Below, one piece after another: positions 18,143 through 28,546 of a DNA stretch of 64,000 nucleotides. The translations under genes were made by a program, and so were the position numbers. The first letter of the stretch is position 1; each line of letters opens with the position of its first letter. Below the pieces are notes generated by a model. That model was not told the origin of the DNA, made no database searches, and saw only the letters and a list, made by a program, of their open reading frames with translations. This DNA comes from Tenacibaculum larymnensis (lineage in GTDB: Bacteria > Bacteroidota > Bacteroidia > Flavobacteriales > Flavobacteriaceae), in contig NZ_JAIWJY010000008.1 in assembly GCF_028829235.1 (NCBI RefSeq), positions 62,001-126,000 on the forward strand, given 5' to 3'.

Positions 18143-19708
18143 TCAACACTTTTGAGAACTAACAAATTTCTCTTTAATAATTTGAGCAACAGGTTTATTT
18201 TCAATCTTACTTTCAAGCCACGAAAGGATGTCTAAATATAAAAAAGCTCTTTTTTCATAAGGATGATTCTCATAAACCTTAAGGCGACTGTGTACTTTTT
18301 TTAACTCCTTTTTTATTTGATGCGGAAACACATCTCCCAACGCTTTTATAGAAGAAATAAACTCTTTTTGAACCTCTTGTAAATTTTCCATTTTAAGTAA
18401 AAAACGATAGGTATCTTTAAACTGTCGCTCCAAATCATAATCTAAGCCACACTCGTAATGAGCAATTAAAGAAAGTACTCTGGCAAAACACTGTAAGTCG
18501 TTAGCTACTTGAATATTTTTAGGTTTAATTATTTTATTTAAATACAAAATACACTCTTTGTTTTTACCCATACCAAAGTACAAACAAGCAATTTTATAGT
18601 AAAATACCACTATATGATGATTATCAAGACGATCCTTATAACTATTAATCTTATCATTAATAATAGCCACTAAATATTCGCCCTCAGCAAAACTACCCTC
18701 TAAGAAGTGTAAGTGTAATTTGTTAGCATAATAGTATAGAAAAGTTAAGATTTCAGTATTGCTATTTTGCGGAATACTTTTCTCTTCAATTTCCTCTTCA
18801 AAAGCAGAAAGTTCTTCTTTAAACTTATCATAATGCTTTATAAAAAATAAGCTCTCTAATAAGTAGTTCTTTCCTTTTAAATAAAAAACAGGATGTAAAG
18901 AAATATTCTTAGTATCATGCTTAAATAAATCTACCCATTTATTAGCATACTTATAACTCTGTAAAAAATCCTGCGTTAAAAAGCTATGCCACAAATGTGC
19001 TTTGTATAACCATAACTTTTCTCTAAACCCCAATTCTTCATATGTATATTCAGGAAGTTTAGAATAAAAGTAAGTATTTACTCGCTGCAGCTCTTCATCG
19101 TTTTTTACGTAGCCATTTTTAAGCAACGTTCCATACAATTGTAGCGATAAGTTTGACAATTTACTGGCGATAACATTTTGCATGCTAAGCTCTTTTGCCT
19201 GAATAGTTAATTCGTCAGAACGCGTATCAATACTTCGGGTTATATACTGACTTTCAATAACTTTTTCAAGCTCAACAATTTCATAAGCAACATTCTTTTC
19301 TTCATTTTCAACCGCCATATTTTTTGCTTTGTCAAGCAATTTTAAACTTTGCTTGTACAACCCTTTTTGATATAAAACTGTAGCAAAATCTAACTGCTCA
19401 CGTATTTGAATTCTAATGTTTTTATGAGCAGGATTCATACGAAGACTAGTTAGTATTTGCTTGTATAAATGAGCTTTTAGGTTAGATAACTGCTGCTTAC
19501 TCACCACACCGCTATCAATAATAGCCTTTTCGTTATAACTCTTTTGTTTTTCAAGCAATTTAAAAAGCGCAAAAAATTTAGCATCTACATTACCTCCTAA
19601 ACGACCAACATATAAATTAAACTGACGTTTTTCTGACTTCGATAAAGACTTAATCAAAACAAACAAAGCATCATTTTGTTGGTTGGAGAATGTAATTGGT
19701 TTACGCAT
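18143..19708 (-). CDS. Large conserved helical protein, unknown function
   Basis: 521 residues, no signal peptide or membrane segment. Helix-rich throughout with TPR-like pairs (ATVLYQKGLYKQSLKLLDKAK, IACLYFGMGKNKECILYLNKI). The N-terminal region has many Lys and Gln and the segment KSEKRQFNLYV. I recall homologues in many Flavobacteriaceae but no characterised function. It is divergent from leuA; the AT-rich 130-base gap between them has the leuA promoter. Function unknown. Confidence 0.75.
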   Translation of the reverse strand: MRKPITFSNQQNDALFVLIKSLSKSEKRQFNLYVGRLGGNVDAKFFALFKLLEKQKSYNEKAIIDSGVVSKQQLSNLKAHLYKQILTSLRMNPAHKNIRIQIREQLDFATVLYQKGLYKQSLKLLDKAKNMAVENEEKNVAYEIVELEKVIESQYITRSIDTRSDELTIQAKELSMQNVIASKLSNLSLQLYGTLLKNGYVKNDEELQRVNTYFYSKLPEYTYEELGFREKLWLYKAHLWHSFLTQDFLQSYKYANKWVDLFKHDTKNISLHPVFYLKGKNYLLESLFFIKHYDKFKEELSAFEEEIEEKSIPQNSNTEILTFLYYYANKLHLHFLEGSFAEGEYLVAIINDKINSYKDRLDNHHIVVFYYKIACLYFGMGKNKECILYLNKIIKPKNIQVANDLQCFARVLSLIAHYECGLDYDLERQFKDTYRFLLKMENLQEVQKEFISSIKALGDVFPHQIKKELKKVHSRLKVYENHPYEKRAFLYLDILSWLESKIENKPVAQIIKEKFVSSQKC

Positions 19709-19802
19709 AACTTTTTGTTTTTCAGTGTTTTGTTTTTGTTTTTTGTTGTTTTAATATCGTAACTAACTCATTAAAAAAGAGCTTGCTAGAAAAGCCAATA
19801 TA

Positions 19803-19810
19803 TACATTTG
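19803..19810 (+). promoter_or_regulatory. Promoter -7 element of leuACDB
   Basis: TACATTTG 30 bases before the leuA ATG at 19841. No leucine-rich leader peptide or terminator is visible between promoter and leuA, unlike the ilv operon. Confidence 0.55.
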
Positions 19811-19840
19811 GTTTTTATTTTGATAATCATAGTTAGATTT

Positions 19841-21016
19841 ATGCAAAGCGATAAAATTCAAATTTTCGATACCACATTACGAGACGGAGAGCAAGTCCCA
19901 GGATGTAAATTAGATACCCAACAAAAACTAGTTATTGCCGAAAGACTCGATTTTTTAGGAGTTGATGTAATTGAAGCAGGCTTCCCAGTATCAAGCCCAG
20001 GAGACTTTACTTCGGTACAAGAAATAGCTAAATTAGTTAAAAATGCTACTGTTTGCGGATTAACAAGAGCCGTTAAAAAAGATATTGAAGTAGCAGCAGA
20101 TGCTTTAAGATTAGCTAATAAACCTAGAATTCATACAGGTATTGGTACTAGTGATTCACATATTCAGTATAAATTCAATGCTTCGAAAGAAGAAGTAATT
20201 AGGCGAGCAAAAGAAGCTGTTTCGTACGCAAAAAACTTTGTAGACGATGTAGAGTTTTATGCAGAAGATGCAGGTAGAACCGATAACGCTTTTTTGGCCA
20301 AAGTTTGTGAAGAAGTTATAGAATCAGGAGCAACAGTGTTGAATATTCCTGATACTACAGGGTATTGTTTACCTGAAGAATATGGAGCGAAAATCAAGTA
20401 TTTAAAAGACAATGTAAAAGGTATTGAAAATGTAATTATTTCATGCCATTGCCATAACGATTTAGGCTTAGCCACAGCAAATTCTATTGCAGGAGCTATT
20501 AATGGTGCGCGTCAAATAGAATGTACGGTCAACGGAATAGGAGAGCGGGCAGGAAATACGGCTTTAGAAGAAGTAGTAATGATTTTAAAACAGCATCCAT
20601 ATTTAAATCTTCAAACAGATATTAATACCAAATTACTATACGATACAAGTATGATGGTTCGTGAACGCATGGGAATGCCTGTACAACCTAACAAAGCCAT
20701 TGTAGGAGCAAATGCTTTTGCACATAGCTCAGGAATTCATCAAGATGGAGTTATCAAGAATCGTGAAACGTATGAAATTATCAATCCAGCAGATGTAGGA
20801 GTCACAGAAAGTGCTATTGTATTAACCGCAAGAAGCGGAAGAGCAGCCTTAGCATATCGCGCAAAAAAGATAGGATATGAGCTAACCAAAATTCAGTTAG
20901 ATACAGCTTATAAAACGTTTTTACAGTTTGCCGACAGACAAAAAGAAGTAATTGATGAAGACATTCATCAGATTATGAAACAAGTTAATAAAATTTCAAA
21001 AATAGCCATAGCTTAA
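19841..21016 (+). CDS. leuA: 2-isopropylmalate synthase, short form
   Basis: 391 residues from the ATG at 19841. The catalytic TIM barrel is complete: [14 protein letters not shown] at the N-terminus, metal-binding HCHND, and [13 protein letters not shown]. It condenses acetyl-CoA with 2-oxoisovalerate to start leucine synthesis. Canonical LeuA is about 510 residues and has a C-terminal allosteric domain for leucine feedback; this protein ends before it. Homocitrate or citramalate synthase is excluded mainly by the leuCDB context. The stop overlaps the leuC start by one base. Confidence 0.9.
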   Translation: MQSDKIQIFDTTLRDGEQVPGCKLDTQQKLVIAERLDFLGVDVIEAGFPVSSPGDFTSVQEIAKLVKNATVCGLTRAVKKDIEVAADALRLANKPRIHTGIGTSDSHIQYKFNASKEEVIRRAKEAVSYAKNFVDDVEFYAEDAGRTDNAFLAKVCEEVIESGATVLNIPDTTGYCLPEEYGAKIKYLKDNVKGIENVIISCHCHNDLGLATANSIAGAINGARQIECTVNGIGERAGNTALEEVVMILKQHPYLNLQTDINTKLLYDTSMMVRERMGMPVQPNKAIVGANAFAHSSGIHQDGVIKNRETYEIINPADVGVTESAIVLTARSGRAALAYRAKKIGYELTKIQLDTAYKTFLQFADRQKEVIDEDIHQIMKQVNKISKIAIA

Positions 21017-22398
21017 TGGGAAAGACATTATTTGATAAAGTATGGGATGCACATGTGGTAGATACTGTTAAAGACGGGCCACAAATTTTATATATAGACA
21101 AACACTTAATTCATGAAGTAACCAGTCCGCAAGCATTTAACGAGTTAAAAGAACGTAATATTCCAATTGCACGACCAGACAAAACAGTAGCAACAGCCGA
21201 TCATAATACACCAACTGTAAATCAACATTTACCAATAAAAGATGAATTATCAAGGCAGCAACTAGAGCAGTTAACACAAAACTGTAAAGAAAATAACATT
21301 ACTCTATACGGTTTAGGACATCGATATAATGGAATCGTACACGTAATGGCTCCCGAATTAGGAATTACTCAACCAGGAATGACCATGGTTTGTGGAGATA
21401 GTCATACATCAACACACGGCGCTTTTGGTACCATTGCCTTTGGTATTGGAACAAGCCAAGTAGCACAAGTATTTGCAAGTCAATGTTTATTACTAGAAAA
21501 ACCTAAAAGCTTGCGTGTAACTGTAAACGGTAAGCTTAAAAAAGGAGTATTACCAAAAGATGTAATCTTATATATCATAGCACAATTAGGAACAAATTCA
21601 GGTACAGGGTATTTTTGTGAATATGCAGGAAATGTATTTGAAGAAATGTCTATGGAAGGTCGTATGACCGTGTGTAATATGAGTATAGAAATGGGAGCAA
21701 GAGGAGGTATGATTGCTCCTGATAAAACCACTTTTGAATATATTAAAGAACGTGAGTTTGCACCAAAAGGAGACGAGTTTGATAACAAAGTAGCTTATTG
21801 GAAAACATTAAAGACTGATAAAAGTGCAAAATTTGATAAAGAATACACTTTTAAGGCAGAAGACATAGAACCAATGCTTACTTACGGAACTAACCCAGGA
21901 ATGGGTATAAAAATTTCAGAAAACATTCCCCAATTTAATGATGCTTCCTTTGAAAAGTCGTTACAGTATATGAACTTTAAAAAGGGAACATCATTAATTA
22001 ATACACCTGTTAATTATGTATTTATAGGAAGTTGTACTAACTCAAGAATAGAAGATTTTAGAGTAGCAGCAAACTATATAAAAGGAAAGCAAAAAGCGGC
22101 GAATGTAAATGCGTGGTTAGTACCAGGATCACAACAAGTAGCAAAACAAATAAAACGAGAAGGCTTACAAGAAGTTTTTGAAGCAGCAGGCTTTCAGTTA
22201 CGACAACCAGGTTGCTCAGCATGTTTAGCAATGAATGATGATAAAATACCAGAAGGAGAATACTGTGTATCAACTTCAAATAGAAACTTTGAAGGACGTC
22301 AAGGACAAGGAGCAAGAACCATTTTAGCAAGTCCGTTAATGGCTGCAGCAACAGCAGTAGAAGGAAAAATTACTGACTTTACAAAACAATTAAACTAA
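21016..22398 (+). CDS. leuC: 3-isopropylmalate dehydratase large subunit
   Basis: 460 residues. Aconitase-type motifs [25 protein letters not shown] and [10 protein letters not shown] supply the three cysteines of the [4Fe-4S] cluster. With LeuD it isomerises 2-isopropylmalate to 3-isopropylmalate. It overlaps leuA and leuD by one base each (TAATG), so the operon is translationally coupled. Confidence 0.96.
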   Translation: MGKTLFDKVWDAHVVDTVKDGPQILYIDKHLIHEVTSPQAFNELKERNIPIARPDKTVATADHNTPTVNQHLPIKDELSRQQLEQLTQNCKENNITLYGLGHRYNGIVHVMAPELGITQPGMTMVCGDSHTSTHGAFGTIAFGIGTSQVAQVFASQCLLLEKPKSLRVTVNGKLKKGVLPKDVILYIIAQLGTNSGTGYFCEYAGNVFEEMSMEGRMTVCNMSIEMGARGGMIAPDKTTFEYIKEREFAPKGDEFDNKVAYWKTLKTDKSAKFDKEYTFKAEDIEPMLTYGTNPGMGIKISENIPQFNDASFEKSLQYMNFKKGTSLINTPVNYVFIGSCTNSRIEDFRVAANYIKGKQKAANVNAWLVPGSQQVAKQIKREGLQEVFEAAGFQLRQPGCSACLAMNDDKIPEGEYCVSTSNRNFEGRQGQGARTILASPLMAAATAVEGKITDFTKQLN

Positions 22399-22979
22399 TG
22401 GAGAAATTTGTTAAACTAATAGATACAGCCATACCGTTACCAACAGAGAATATAGATACCGATCAAATTATACCCGCACGATTTTTAAAATCAACCAATA
22501 AAGAAGGGTTTGGAGATAATGTGTTTAGAGATTGGCGCTACAAAAAAAATGGCAGTTTAAATGAAGACTTTGTTTTAAACAACCCAAATTATACAGGAAG
22601 CATCTTAATTGCAGGAGATAACTTTGGTTGTGGTTCAAGTAGAGAACATGCCGCATGGGCATTAGCAGGCTACGGGTTTAAAGTAGTTATTAGTAGTTTT
22701 TTCGCTGATATATTTAAAGGAAATGCACTTAATAACGGAATATTACCAGTACAAGTACCCAAAGAATATTTAGCAAAACTGTTAAAAAAAGTAACGGAAT
22801 TACCAGACACAACTATTATAGTTGATTTAGAAAATCAAAAACTTAAAACCCCCATAGGTAATGTAGATTTTGAAATAAACCCGTACAAAAAACTATGTAT
22901 GATAAATGGTTATGACGATATAGATTTTTTAATCAGTAAAAAAGATACAATAACAGCTTTTGAAGCAACAATGATATAA
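22398..22979 (+). CDS. leuD: 3-isopropylmalate dehydratase small subunit
   Basis: 193 residues, the swivel domain. [13 protein letters not shown] and [17 protein letters not shown] match the family. It forms a heterodimer with LeuC. Eleven bases separate it from leuB. Confidence 0.95.
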   Translation: MEKFVKLIDTAIPLPTENIDTDQIIPARFLKSTNKEGFGDNVFRDWRYKKNGSLNEDFVLNNPNYTGSILIAGDNFGCGSSREHAAWALAGYGFKVVISSFFADIFKGNALNNGILPVQVPKEYLAKLLKKVTELPDTTIIVDLENQKLKTPIGNVDFEINPYKKLCMINGYDDIDFLISKKDTITAFEATMI

Positions 22980-22990
22980 AAAGTAAAAAG

Positions 22991-24106
22991 ATGAAGTACA
23001 ATATAGCGGTAATACCAGGAGATGGAATAGGACCAGAAGTAACAGAGCAAGCAAAAAAAGTGCTTAGAGCTGTTGGTAATGTGTTTGATCACACATTCTT
23101 ATTTAAAGAAACATTAATGGGAGCTTGTGCTATTGATAAAACAGGAAACCCGTTGCCAGATGAAACCATTGAACTGTGTAAAAAGAGTGATGCTATTTTA
23201 TTTGGAGCCATAGGAGATCCAAAATATGATAATGATCCTACTGCAAAAGTACGTCCAGAGCAAGGATTACTACGTTTAAGGAAAGAGTTAGGGTTATTTT
23301 GTAATATTCGTCCTGTAAAAGCATATGACACATTAATTCATAAATCACCTTTAAAGAAAGATAGAATTGAAGGAACAGATATTACTATTTATAGAGAGCT
23401 AACAGGAGGAATCTATTTTGGTATTAAAGAGCTAAGTGATGATGGGAAGCATGCTTTTGATGGTTGTTCTTATACTGTAGAAGAAATAGAACGAATGGCA
23501 CATTTAGCTTTTCAAGCAGCTCAAAAAAGACGTAAAAAATTAACGTTGGTAGATAAAGCCAATGTATTAGAAACCTCAAGGCTGTGGCGTAAAACTGTTG
23601 GAGATTTAGCAACTCAATACCCTGATGTTGAAGTAGACTATTTATTTGTTGATAATGCAGCGATGAAGTTAATTTTAAACCCAAAAGATTTTGATGTTAT
23701 TTTAACCGAAAACCTTTTTGGAGACATTCTTTCTGATGAAGCAAGTGTTATAGGAGGTTCTATAGGTTTGTTAGCTTCCGCTTCAGTAGGAAAAGAAAAT
23801 GCGTTATTTGAACCAATCCATGGATCTTTTCCACAAGCAAAAGGAAAAGACATCGCCAATCCATTAGCATCCATACTATCATCTGCGTTATTGTTAAGAC
23901 ATTTAGAATTGCACGCAGAGGCAGATACAGTAGAGAGTGCTGTTCAAAAATCATTAGAATTAGGAATTACTACAGAAGACATCAATTCAGAAAATCCATT
24001 TTCTACTAGTAAAGTAGGAGATTTTATAGCAGACTATATCTATAACCAAGAAGATAGTGATATGAATTTCCAAAATATACACATGGGGCAAAGCACCATT
24101 ATATAA
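22991..24106 (+). CDS. leuB: 3-isopropylmalate dehydrogenase
   Basis: 371 residues. PGDGIGPEV at the N-terminus, the substrate/metal region VDNAAMKL and LTENLFGDILSDEAS, and the NAD-binding HGSFPQAKGKDIANP. It oxidatively decarboxylates 3-isopropylmalate to give the leucine precursor 4-methyl-2-oxopentanoate. Last gene of leuACDB; the final transamination would use IlvE at 53280. Confidence 0.95.
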   Translation: MKYNIAVIPGDGIGPEVTEQAKKVLRAVGNVFDHTFLFKETLMGACAIDKTGNPLPDETIELCKKSDAILFGAIGDPKYDNDPTAKVRPEQGLLRLRKELGLFCNIRPVKAYDTLIHKSPLKKDRIEGTDITIYRELTGGIYFGIKELSDDGKHAFDGCSYTVEEIERMAHLAFQAAQKRRKKLTLVDKANVLETSRLWRKTVGDLATQYPDVEVDYLFVDNAAMKLILNPKDFDVILTENLFGDILSDEASVIGGSIGLLASASVGKENALFEPIHGSFPQAKGKDIANPLASILSSALLLRHLELHAEADTVESAVQKSLELGITTEDINSENPFSTSKVGDFIADYIYNQEDSDMNFQNIHMGQSTII

Positions 24107-24132
24107 GTAGTAAAAACTATAAATAATTATGT

Positions 24133-24170
24133 AAACTTCCTTTAACTATCATGGTTAAAGGAAGTTTTGT
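24133..24170 (+). terminator. Intrinsic terminator after leuACDB
   Basis: Stem AAACTTCCTTTAAC / GTTAAAGGAAGTTT with a T-rich tail. Confidence 0.85.
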
Positions 24171-24348
24171 TTATAAATAATTGGTAGTCTGATTGTTAGT
24201 TGTTTGAAATTATCGTGTGTTGTTTAATATTTAATATTTTATGATTTTTCTGTTTAAATATTCTTTTTTTTAACGTTTTTTTCGGTTTTATTTAAAATAT
24301 ATGAATCTAAAGTGTAGATTTACAGCGAATTAAAAAACCCTTCATATT

Positions 24349-25215
24349 ATGAAAAAAACAAAGTTAGCCCTAATTATGGGCTTGTCTGCAGGTGTATTCT
24401 TCACCTCATGTTCAAGTGAAAACGAACAAGTTAAAAACCCTGAAGTTATAGAGCAATCTAGCGATAACCCAGGACTTAAACCAATACCTCAAGAGGTAGT
24501 TGATGCTGTAGCCAAATTAGAGCTAAATGTAGATCATATTCGTTATGACAATTTTTACTTTCCTGATGGAACTTCAGAAGTACGTTTATTTTTAGAGGAA
24601 GATGTAGTAATAACAGAAGATCAGTTGTTTACTATGGCTAAAGCTAAAGATCAATCTGCTCGTCAATACTCTACCAATAATTTGGTATCTCAGGGTAGAA
24701 ATATTTCTATCGTAGGATACACAGGTGGTGGTGGATATGGTCTTTCTAGTAAAGAGCAAACAGCATTACAATGGGCGGTAGATAATTACAACCGTTTAAG
24801 TGGTGTATCTATTAGCTTTACATTAAGTTTTGGAACCAACTACAGCAACAAAGATATGGTAGTATACCATAACCCAACTCAATCTGGAGCAGGTGGTAGT
24901 GCAGGTTTCCCAAGCAATGGTTTACCTTACAAGTTTGTACAAATATATGGTTTGAACAACTACGATACGAATGTTGTTGAGCATGTAATTACACATGAAA
25001 TTGGACACTCAGTTGGATTTAGACATACAGATTGGTTTAGCCGTCAAAGTTGTGGACAAAATACCAATGAAGGTACTGCAGGTGTTGGAGCTAACCATGT
25101 ATCTGGTACACCAACAGGATACGATTCAACTTCAGTTATGTTAGCGTGCTTTAGCTCTAACGAAGACGGAGAGTTTAATGGTAACGACATTACAGCATTA
25201 CAAAACATGTACTAA
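24349..25215 (+). CDS. M57-like zinc metalloprotease lipoprotein
   Basis: 288 residues with lipobox FTSC (Cys21). After a polar linker the catalytic domain has the extended zinc motif HEIGHSVGFRH (residues 216-226) followed by TDW. This fits the HEIGH metallopeptidases (M57, metzincin-like). A Gly-rich segment (YTGGGGYG, GAGGSAGFPSNG) precedes it, and SVML near the C-terminus could be the Met-turn. Secreted or surface-anchored proteolysis is inferred; the substrate is unknown. Monocistronic. Confidence 0.85.
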   Translation: MKKTKLALIMGLSAGVFFTSCSSENEQVKNPEVIEQSSDNPGLKPIPQEVVDAVAKLELNVDHIRYDNFYFPDGTSEVRLFLEEDVVITEDQLFTMAKAKDQSARQYSTNNLVSQGRNISIVGYTGGGGYGLSSKEQTALQWAVDNYNRLSGVSISFTLSFGTNYSNKDMVVYHNPTQSGAGGSAGFPSNGLPYKFVQIYGLNNYDTNVVEHVITHEIGHSVGFRHTDWFSRQSCGQNTNEGTAGVGANHVSGTPTGYDSTSVMLACFSSNEDGEFNGNDITALQNMY

Positions 25216-25242
25216 GAAATAACTAACCTTAATACATAGTGT

Positions 25243-25273
25243 AAACCACCGATTAAAAGTCGGTGGTTTTTTT
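25243..25273 (+). terminator. Intrinsic terminator after the M57-like protease gene
   Basis: Stem AAACCACCGA / TCGGTGGTTT followed by a T run. Confidence 0.85.
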
Positions 25274-25349
25274 ATTGCTTATATTCCTTAGTTTATCATT
25301 TATTTTCTGAGCTTATAAAAAAAATGTTTTTAAAAACATGAGTCCAAAA

Positions 25350-25357
25350 TACATTTG
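25350..25357 (+). promoter_or_regulatory. Promoter -7 element
   Basis: TACATTTG 25 bases before the ATG at 25383. Confidence 0.55.
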
Positions 25358-25382
25358 AGGTATCTAATAATAAAAACATACC

Positions 25383-26126
25383 ATGATGAACACAAAAAGA
25401 GAACTTATTTTTTTAAGAACATTTGCAGTAAGTATAACAGCTTTAATAGGAGTTTTAACTACTGTAGCCTTTAAAAATAAAGGGAATACACAATTTGATA
25501 CTATTGATGTGAAAAGAATTAATATTATAGAAAATGATGGAACAGTAAAAATGCTAATTACAAATGTAGCAAACTTTCCTAGTAAAGGTGATAAGATTAA
25601 TGGAAGAGTATATCACGAAAGAAAAAAGAGAGCAGGAATGCTTTTTTATAATGAAGAAGGTATAGAGTGTGGGGGATTTATTTATGATGGTAAAAAAACT
25701 GAAAAAGGACATAGTTCGGGATTATCATTAACATTTGATCAGTATGATGGAGACCAAGTAATGCAGCTCATAACTACTGATGCAAAGAGAGATGGAAAAA
25801 GGTACAAAGCAGGTAGGTTAGTATTTAATGATAGAGGAGATAACGAAACCCAAGAAAAGACTCAAAAAATAAGTGAAGAATTAAGAGCTATTAAAGATCC
25901 TGCTGAAAGAAGAGCTAAGTTTAAAGAGTATCAACAAAAAGGAATGATAGGTGGGGTACCAAGAGTAGCTTTAGGGCAAACACCAGGAAAACAAAACGGA
26001 TTATTTTTATACGATTCTAACGGAAAAACAAGAGCTAAGTTTATTATAGATGAGGATAATAAAATAAAATTAGAAGCCTATGATGAAAAAGGAAATACAG
26101 TAAGTACTTGGCCAGAAGATAAATAG
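25383..26126 (+). CDS. Membrane-anchored protein of unknown function
   Basis: 247 residues. One N-terminal hydrophobic segment (residues 10-29) is likely an uncleaved anchor or signal. The rest is hydrophilic and beta-rich, with short repeated segments such as GMLFYNEEG, GLFLYDSNG and AGRLVFNDRG that look like turns of a repeated beta unit. The stretch 155-185 is charged and helical. I recall similar unnamed Bacteroidetes proteins. It precedes the LytS/LytTR pair, but that pair has its own promoter. Function unknown. Confidence 0.7.
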   Translation: MMNTKRELIFLRTFAVSITALIGVLTTVAFKNKGNTQFDTIDVKRINIIENDGTVKMLITNVANFPSKGDKINGRVYHERKKRAGMLFYNEEGIECGGFIYDGKKTEKGHSSGLSLTFDQYDGDQVMQLITTDAKRDGKRYKAGRLVFNDRGDNETQEKTQKISEELRAIKDPAERRAKFKEYQQKGMIGGVPRVALGQTPGKQNGLFLYDSNGKTRAKFIIDEDNKIKLEAYDEKGNTVSTWPEDK

Positions 26127-26178
26127 AAATACTAGAGTTTGCGGTGAGATTCAATCAAAAGTTTCATCGCAAATTTGA

Positions 26179-26186
26179 TATATTTG
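26179..26186 (+). promoter_or_regulatory. Promoter -7 element of the LytS/LytTR pair
   Basis: TATATTTG 11 bases before the ATG at 26198; this decides that start over an in-frame upstream ATG at 26144. Confidence 0.55.
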
Positions 26187-26197
26187 TGAGTACTGAT

Positions 26198-27250
26198 ATG
26201 AAAACAAACACATCCTTTTTTAGAGAAAATGCTACATTTTTAATCTTTCTCTTTACCTTTTGCTTAATATTTATTTTAAAAAATCAATTTGGGAATTCAG
26301 ATTCTTGGAAAGATTTTATCTTTTATCCTGATGCTCCCTTTTGGTATTTCTTTAAAGCAGTTTTTATTTTTTGGTGGGTTAGTTTTATTAAAAAGAGTAT
26401 TAATAAAAACTCAAAAAAACAAACTTCATTAAGTAGAAGATATGTGCATTTTTTTGGAATAGGCTTGTTAACATATTTAGTGATAGGAAATAGTTTCGGA
26501 TTAATTGTTGCGTTCATTTTTGATACCTATTCCAGAAACTTTGGTTCTGTTTATCATGTAATATATGTTAATATAAATTCTGTAATTGACTTTATTATTT
26601 TTGGAGGATTTTCATTAGCCTACTTGTATTATAAAGAAAATGTTGCTTATCAAAAGCAGGTAGCTGCCTATGAAATAAGTAAAGCTAAAAATGAAATAAC
26701 ACAATTAAAAACACAATTAAACCCTCACTTTTTGTTTAATAATCTAAATATTTTAGATCAACTTATTGAAGAAGATACTCAAAGAGCTTCTTTATTTTTA
26801 AATCGTTTTGCAGAATTATATAGATATAGCTTACATAGTTCAGATAAACAACTGGTTACATTAAAAGAAGAGTTGTTTTTTACAGAAGGATATTTTAAGC
26901 TAATGGAAGAAAAGTATGAAGGTTATTATAAACTAAATATAGCACCAACTTTATACACAAAAAACATTGTAGTACCTCCATTTTGTTTACAAGTTCTTAT
27001 AGAAAATGCAATCACTCACAATAAAGGAACCTCCGAATCACCTGTAGATATTACTATAACAGAGGATGAAGGAATTAAGGTTACAAATAATAAAGTACTG
27101 TATGCTACAAGAAGAAAAGGTAATGGAATGGCGTTGATTAACTTATCAAAACAATTTGAGTTACTTGCTGAAAATACTATTAAAATACGTGAAACTGAAA
27201 AGGAGTTTGAAGTCGTTTTACCATTAATACCATCCCATAAATCTGTATAA
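26198..27250 (+). CDS. LytS-family sensor histidine kinase
   Basis: 350 residues from the ATG at 26198. Four hydrophobic segments (about residues 12-30, 48-68, 88-112, 128-148) form the membrane sensor. Then come the His_kinase phosphoacceptor motif LNPHFLFNNLN and a reduced HATPase with LIENAITHN and GNGMALINL. This is the PF06580 class that usually pairs with LytTR regulators. The regulator gene follows after 2 bases. The ligand is unknown. Confidence 0.88.
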   Translation: MKTNTSFFRENATFLIFLFTFCLIFILKNQFGNSDSWKDFIFYPDAPFWYFFKAVFIFWWVSFIKKSINKNSKKQTSLSRRYVHFFGIGLLTYLVIGNSFGLIVAFIFDTYSRNFGSVYHVIYVNINSVIDFIIFGGFSLAYLYYKENVAYQKQVAAYEISKAKNEITQLKTQLNPHFLFNNLNILDQLIEEDTQRASLFLNRFAELYRYSLHSSDKQLVTLKEELFFTEGYFKLMEEKYEGYYKLNIAPTLYTKNIVVPPFCLQVLIENAITHNKGTSESPVDITITEDEGIKVTNNKVLYATRRKGNGMALINLSKQFELLAENTIKIRETEKEFEVVLPLIPSHKSV

Positions 27251-27252
27251 AA

Positions 27253-28035
27253 ATGATAAAAGCCCTTATTGTTGAAGACGAATTACCAGCCAGAAAAAAG
27301 CTAAAAAAATATATAGAAAGTTATCATGAACCTATCACTGTGGTAGATGAGTTTGAAACAGTAGAGGAGGTGCTTCAGTTTTTTGAATCAACTTCTGATA
27401 TTGACTTAATTTTTTCTGATATAGAATTACGAGACGGTAATGTTTTTGATGCTTATAATAAGCTACAAATTCAAGTACCAATTATTTTTATAACAGCATA
27501 CAATCAGTTTTGGATGCATGCTTTTGAAACCAGTGGTATAGAGTATTTATTAAAACCTTATTCATTTGAACGTTTTGAAAAAGCAGTAAATAAATATTCA
27601 AGCTTAAAAAGTTCAATGAAGGATGAAAGTAACCATAATGTTTTGCAAAAATTAGATGCTTATCTAGCAAATCAAACAGCTCAAACACCTAAAAACTATC
27701 AAGATTTTATTGCTGTTAAATCTTCTCAGTATACCTACTTCTTAAAGATGGAAGAGGTAATGTATTTTCAAGCAGATTATGGAATTGTAACAGCATACGA
27801 TATAAATAATAAAAAACATGTATTAAATCAATCTTCTTTAAAAGCATTAGGAGAAATAATAAACCCTAGCGTGTTTTTTAAAATTAATAGAGGCGAACTA
27901 CTCAATAGAAACTATATAGAAAAGATAAGTAGATATAATAAAAATGTAGTAGCCATCAATCTAAAAAACAGCAAAACAGTTTTAAAAACCAGTCAAAATA
28001 AAACAGCAGAGTTTACGAAGTGGTTAGGATTATAA
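27253..28035 (+). CDS. LytTR-family response regulator
   Basis: 260 residues. The N-terminal receiver shows VEDELPARKKL, phospho-acceptor region DLIFSDIELRDG, FITAYN and the conserved KPYS. A linker (about 120-150) follows. The C-terminal LytTR DNA-binding domain has IAVKSSQYTYFLKMEEVMYFQADYG and RGELLNRNYIEKI. It should bind direct repeats upstream of its targets; none was identified. Cognate of the preceding kinase. Confidence 0.9.
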   Translation: MIKALIVEDELPARKKLKKYIESYHEPITVVDEFETVEEVLQFFESTSDIDLIFSDIELRDGNVFDAYNKLQIQVPIIFITAYNQFWMHAFETSGIEYLLKPYSFERFEKAVNKYSSLKSSMKDESNHNVLQKLDAYLANQTAQTPKNYQDFIAVKSSQYTYFLKMEEVMYFQADYGIVTAYDINNKKHVLNQSSLKALGEIINPSVFFKINRGELLNRNYIEKISRYNKNVVAINLKNSKTVLKTSQNKTAEFTKWLGL

Positions 28036-28048
28036 AATAGGCGATTAC

Positions 28049-28083
28049 CGTCATTCCGAAAGATAATGAGGAATCTCTCTCAA
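28049..28083 (+). repeat. Dispersed intergenic repeat, GTCATTCCGA type
   Basis: GTCATTCCGAAAGATAATG then AGGAATCTCTC. Same family as 17744, 30354, 35155 and 61098. Confidence 0.6.
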
Positions 28084-28116
28084 ACGAAAAAAATTATTTG
28101 GCTTGTTGTTCGTAAT

Positions 28117-28160
28117 AAAAACAAAGCAGCTTAGATAAACACCCAAACTGCTTTTGTTTA
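28117..28160. terminator. Shared terminator-like hairpin between convergent operons
   Basis: AAACAAAGCAG pairs with CTGCTTTTGTTT (one bulge) around a 17-base loop. A-rich on the left and T-rich on the right, so it can serve both strands. Confidence 0.55.
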
Positions 28161-28165
28161 TAGCA

Positions 28166-28534
28166 TTATTCTACATGCGTAAAAATCTTAGCTACAATTT
28201 TCCAATCATTTCCTATTTTAGTTAGAGATAGATAGTCGTAATAATTATAACCCAACATAGGTACATGTAACTTTGCCATGGCAATTTTCCTCATAATATC
28301 AACTCCAATAATTTTCATGTTAAAAGATTCCTTCAAATCATTTGGACTTTGTCTGTTGGCAACACCTTCAATATAGGCTTCAGCACTTTTAAAATAGTCA
28401 GTCCCTTTAATATCTCCATAAATAGGAGTATTGTTATGAAAGCATGCTCGAAGTTTTTCAGTATCTCCATAAAAAATACCCTCAAAGTAGTTAGTTACTA
28501 AATGTTCTATTGCTGTTATATTCTCTTTATACAT
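28166..28534 (-). CDS. NTF2-like (putative lumazine-binding) protein
   Basis: 122 residues, a single alpha+beta cone fold. VTNYFEGIFYGDTEKLRACFHNNTPIYG at the N-terminus, the AKLHVPMLGYNYYDYLSLTK sheet and a C-terminal WKIVAKIFTH are typical of the Lumazine_bd_2/SnoaL-like group. No catalytic assignment is safe. It is third in a three-gene operon with an SDR and a tautomerase, a common small-molecule detoxification-type set. Confidence 0.82.
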   Translation of the reverse strand: MYKENITAIEHLVTNYFEGIFYGDTEKLRACFHNNTPIYGDIKGTDYFKSAEAYIEGVANRQSPNDLKESFNMKIIGVDIMRKIAMAKLHVPMLGYNYYDYLSLTKIGNDWKIVAKIFTHVE

Positions 28535-28546
28535 CTTTTTTAGTTT

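Noticed and set aside
23424..23954. Minus-strand open frames inside leuB
   Set aside because: Leu/Phe-rich shadow frames without start signals; leuB is intact on the plus strand.
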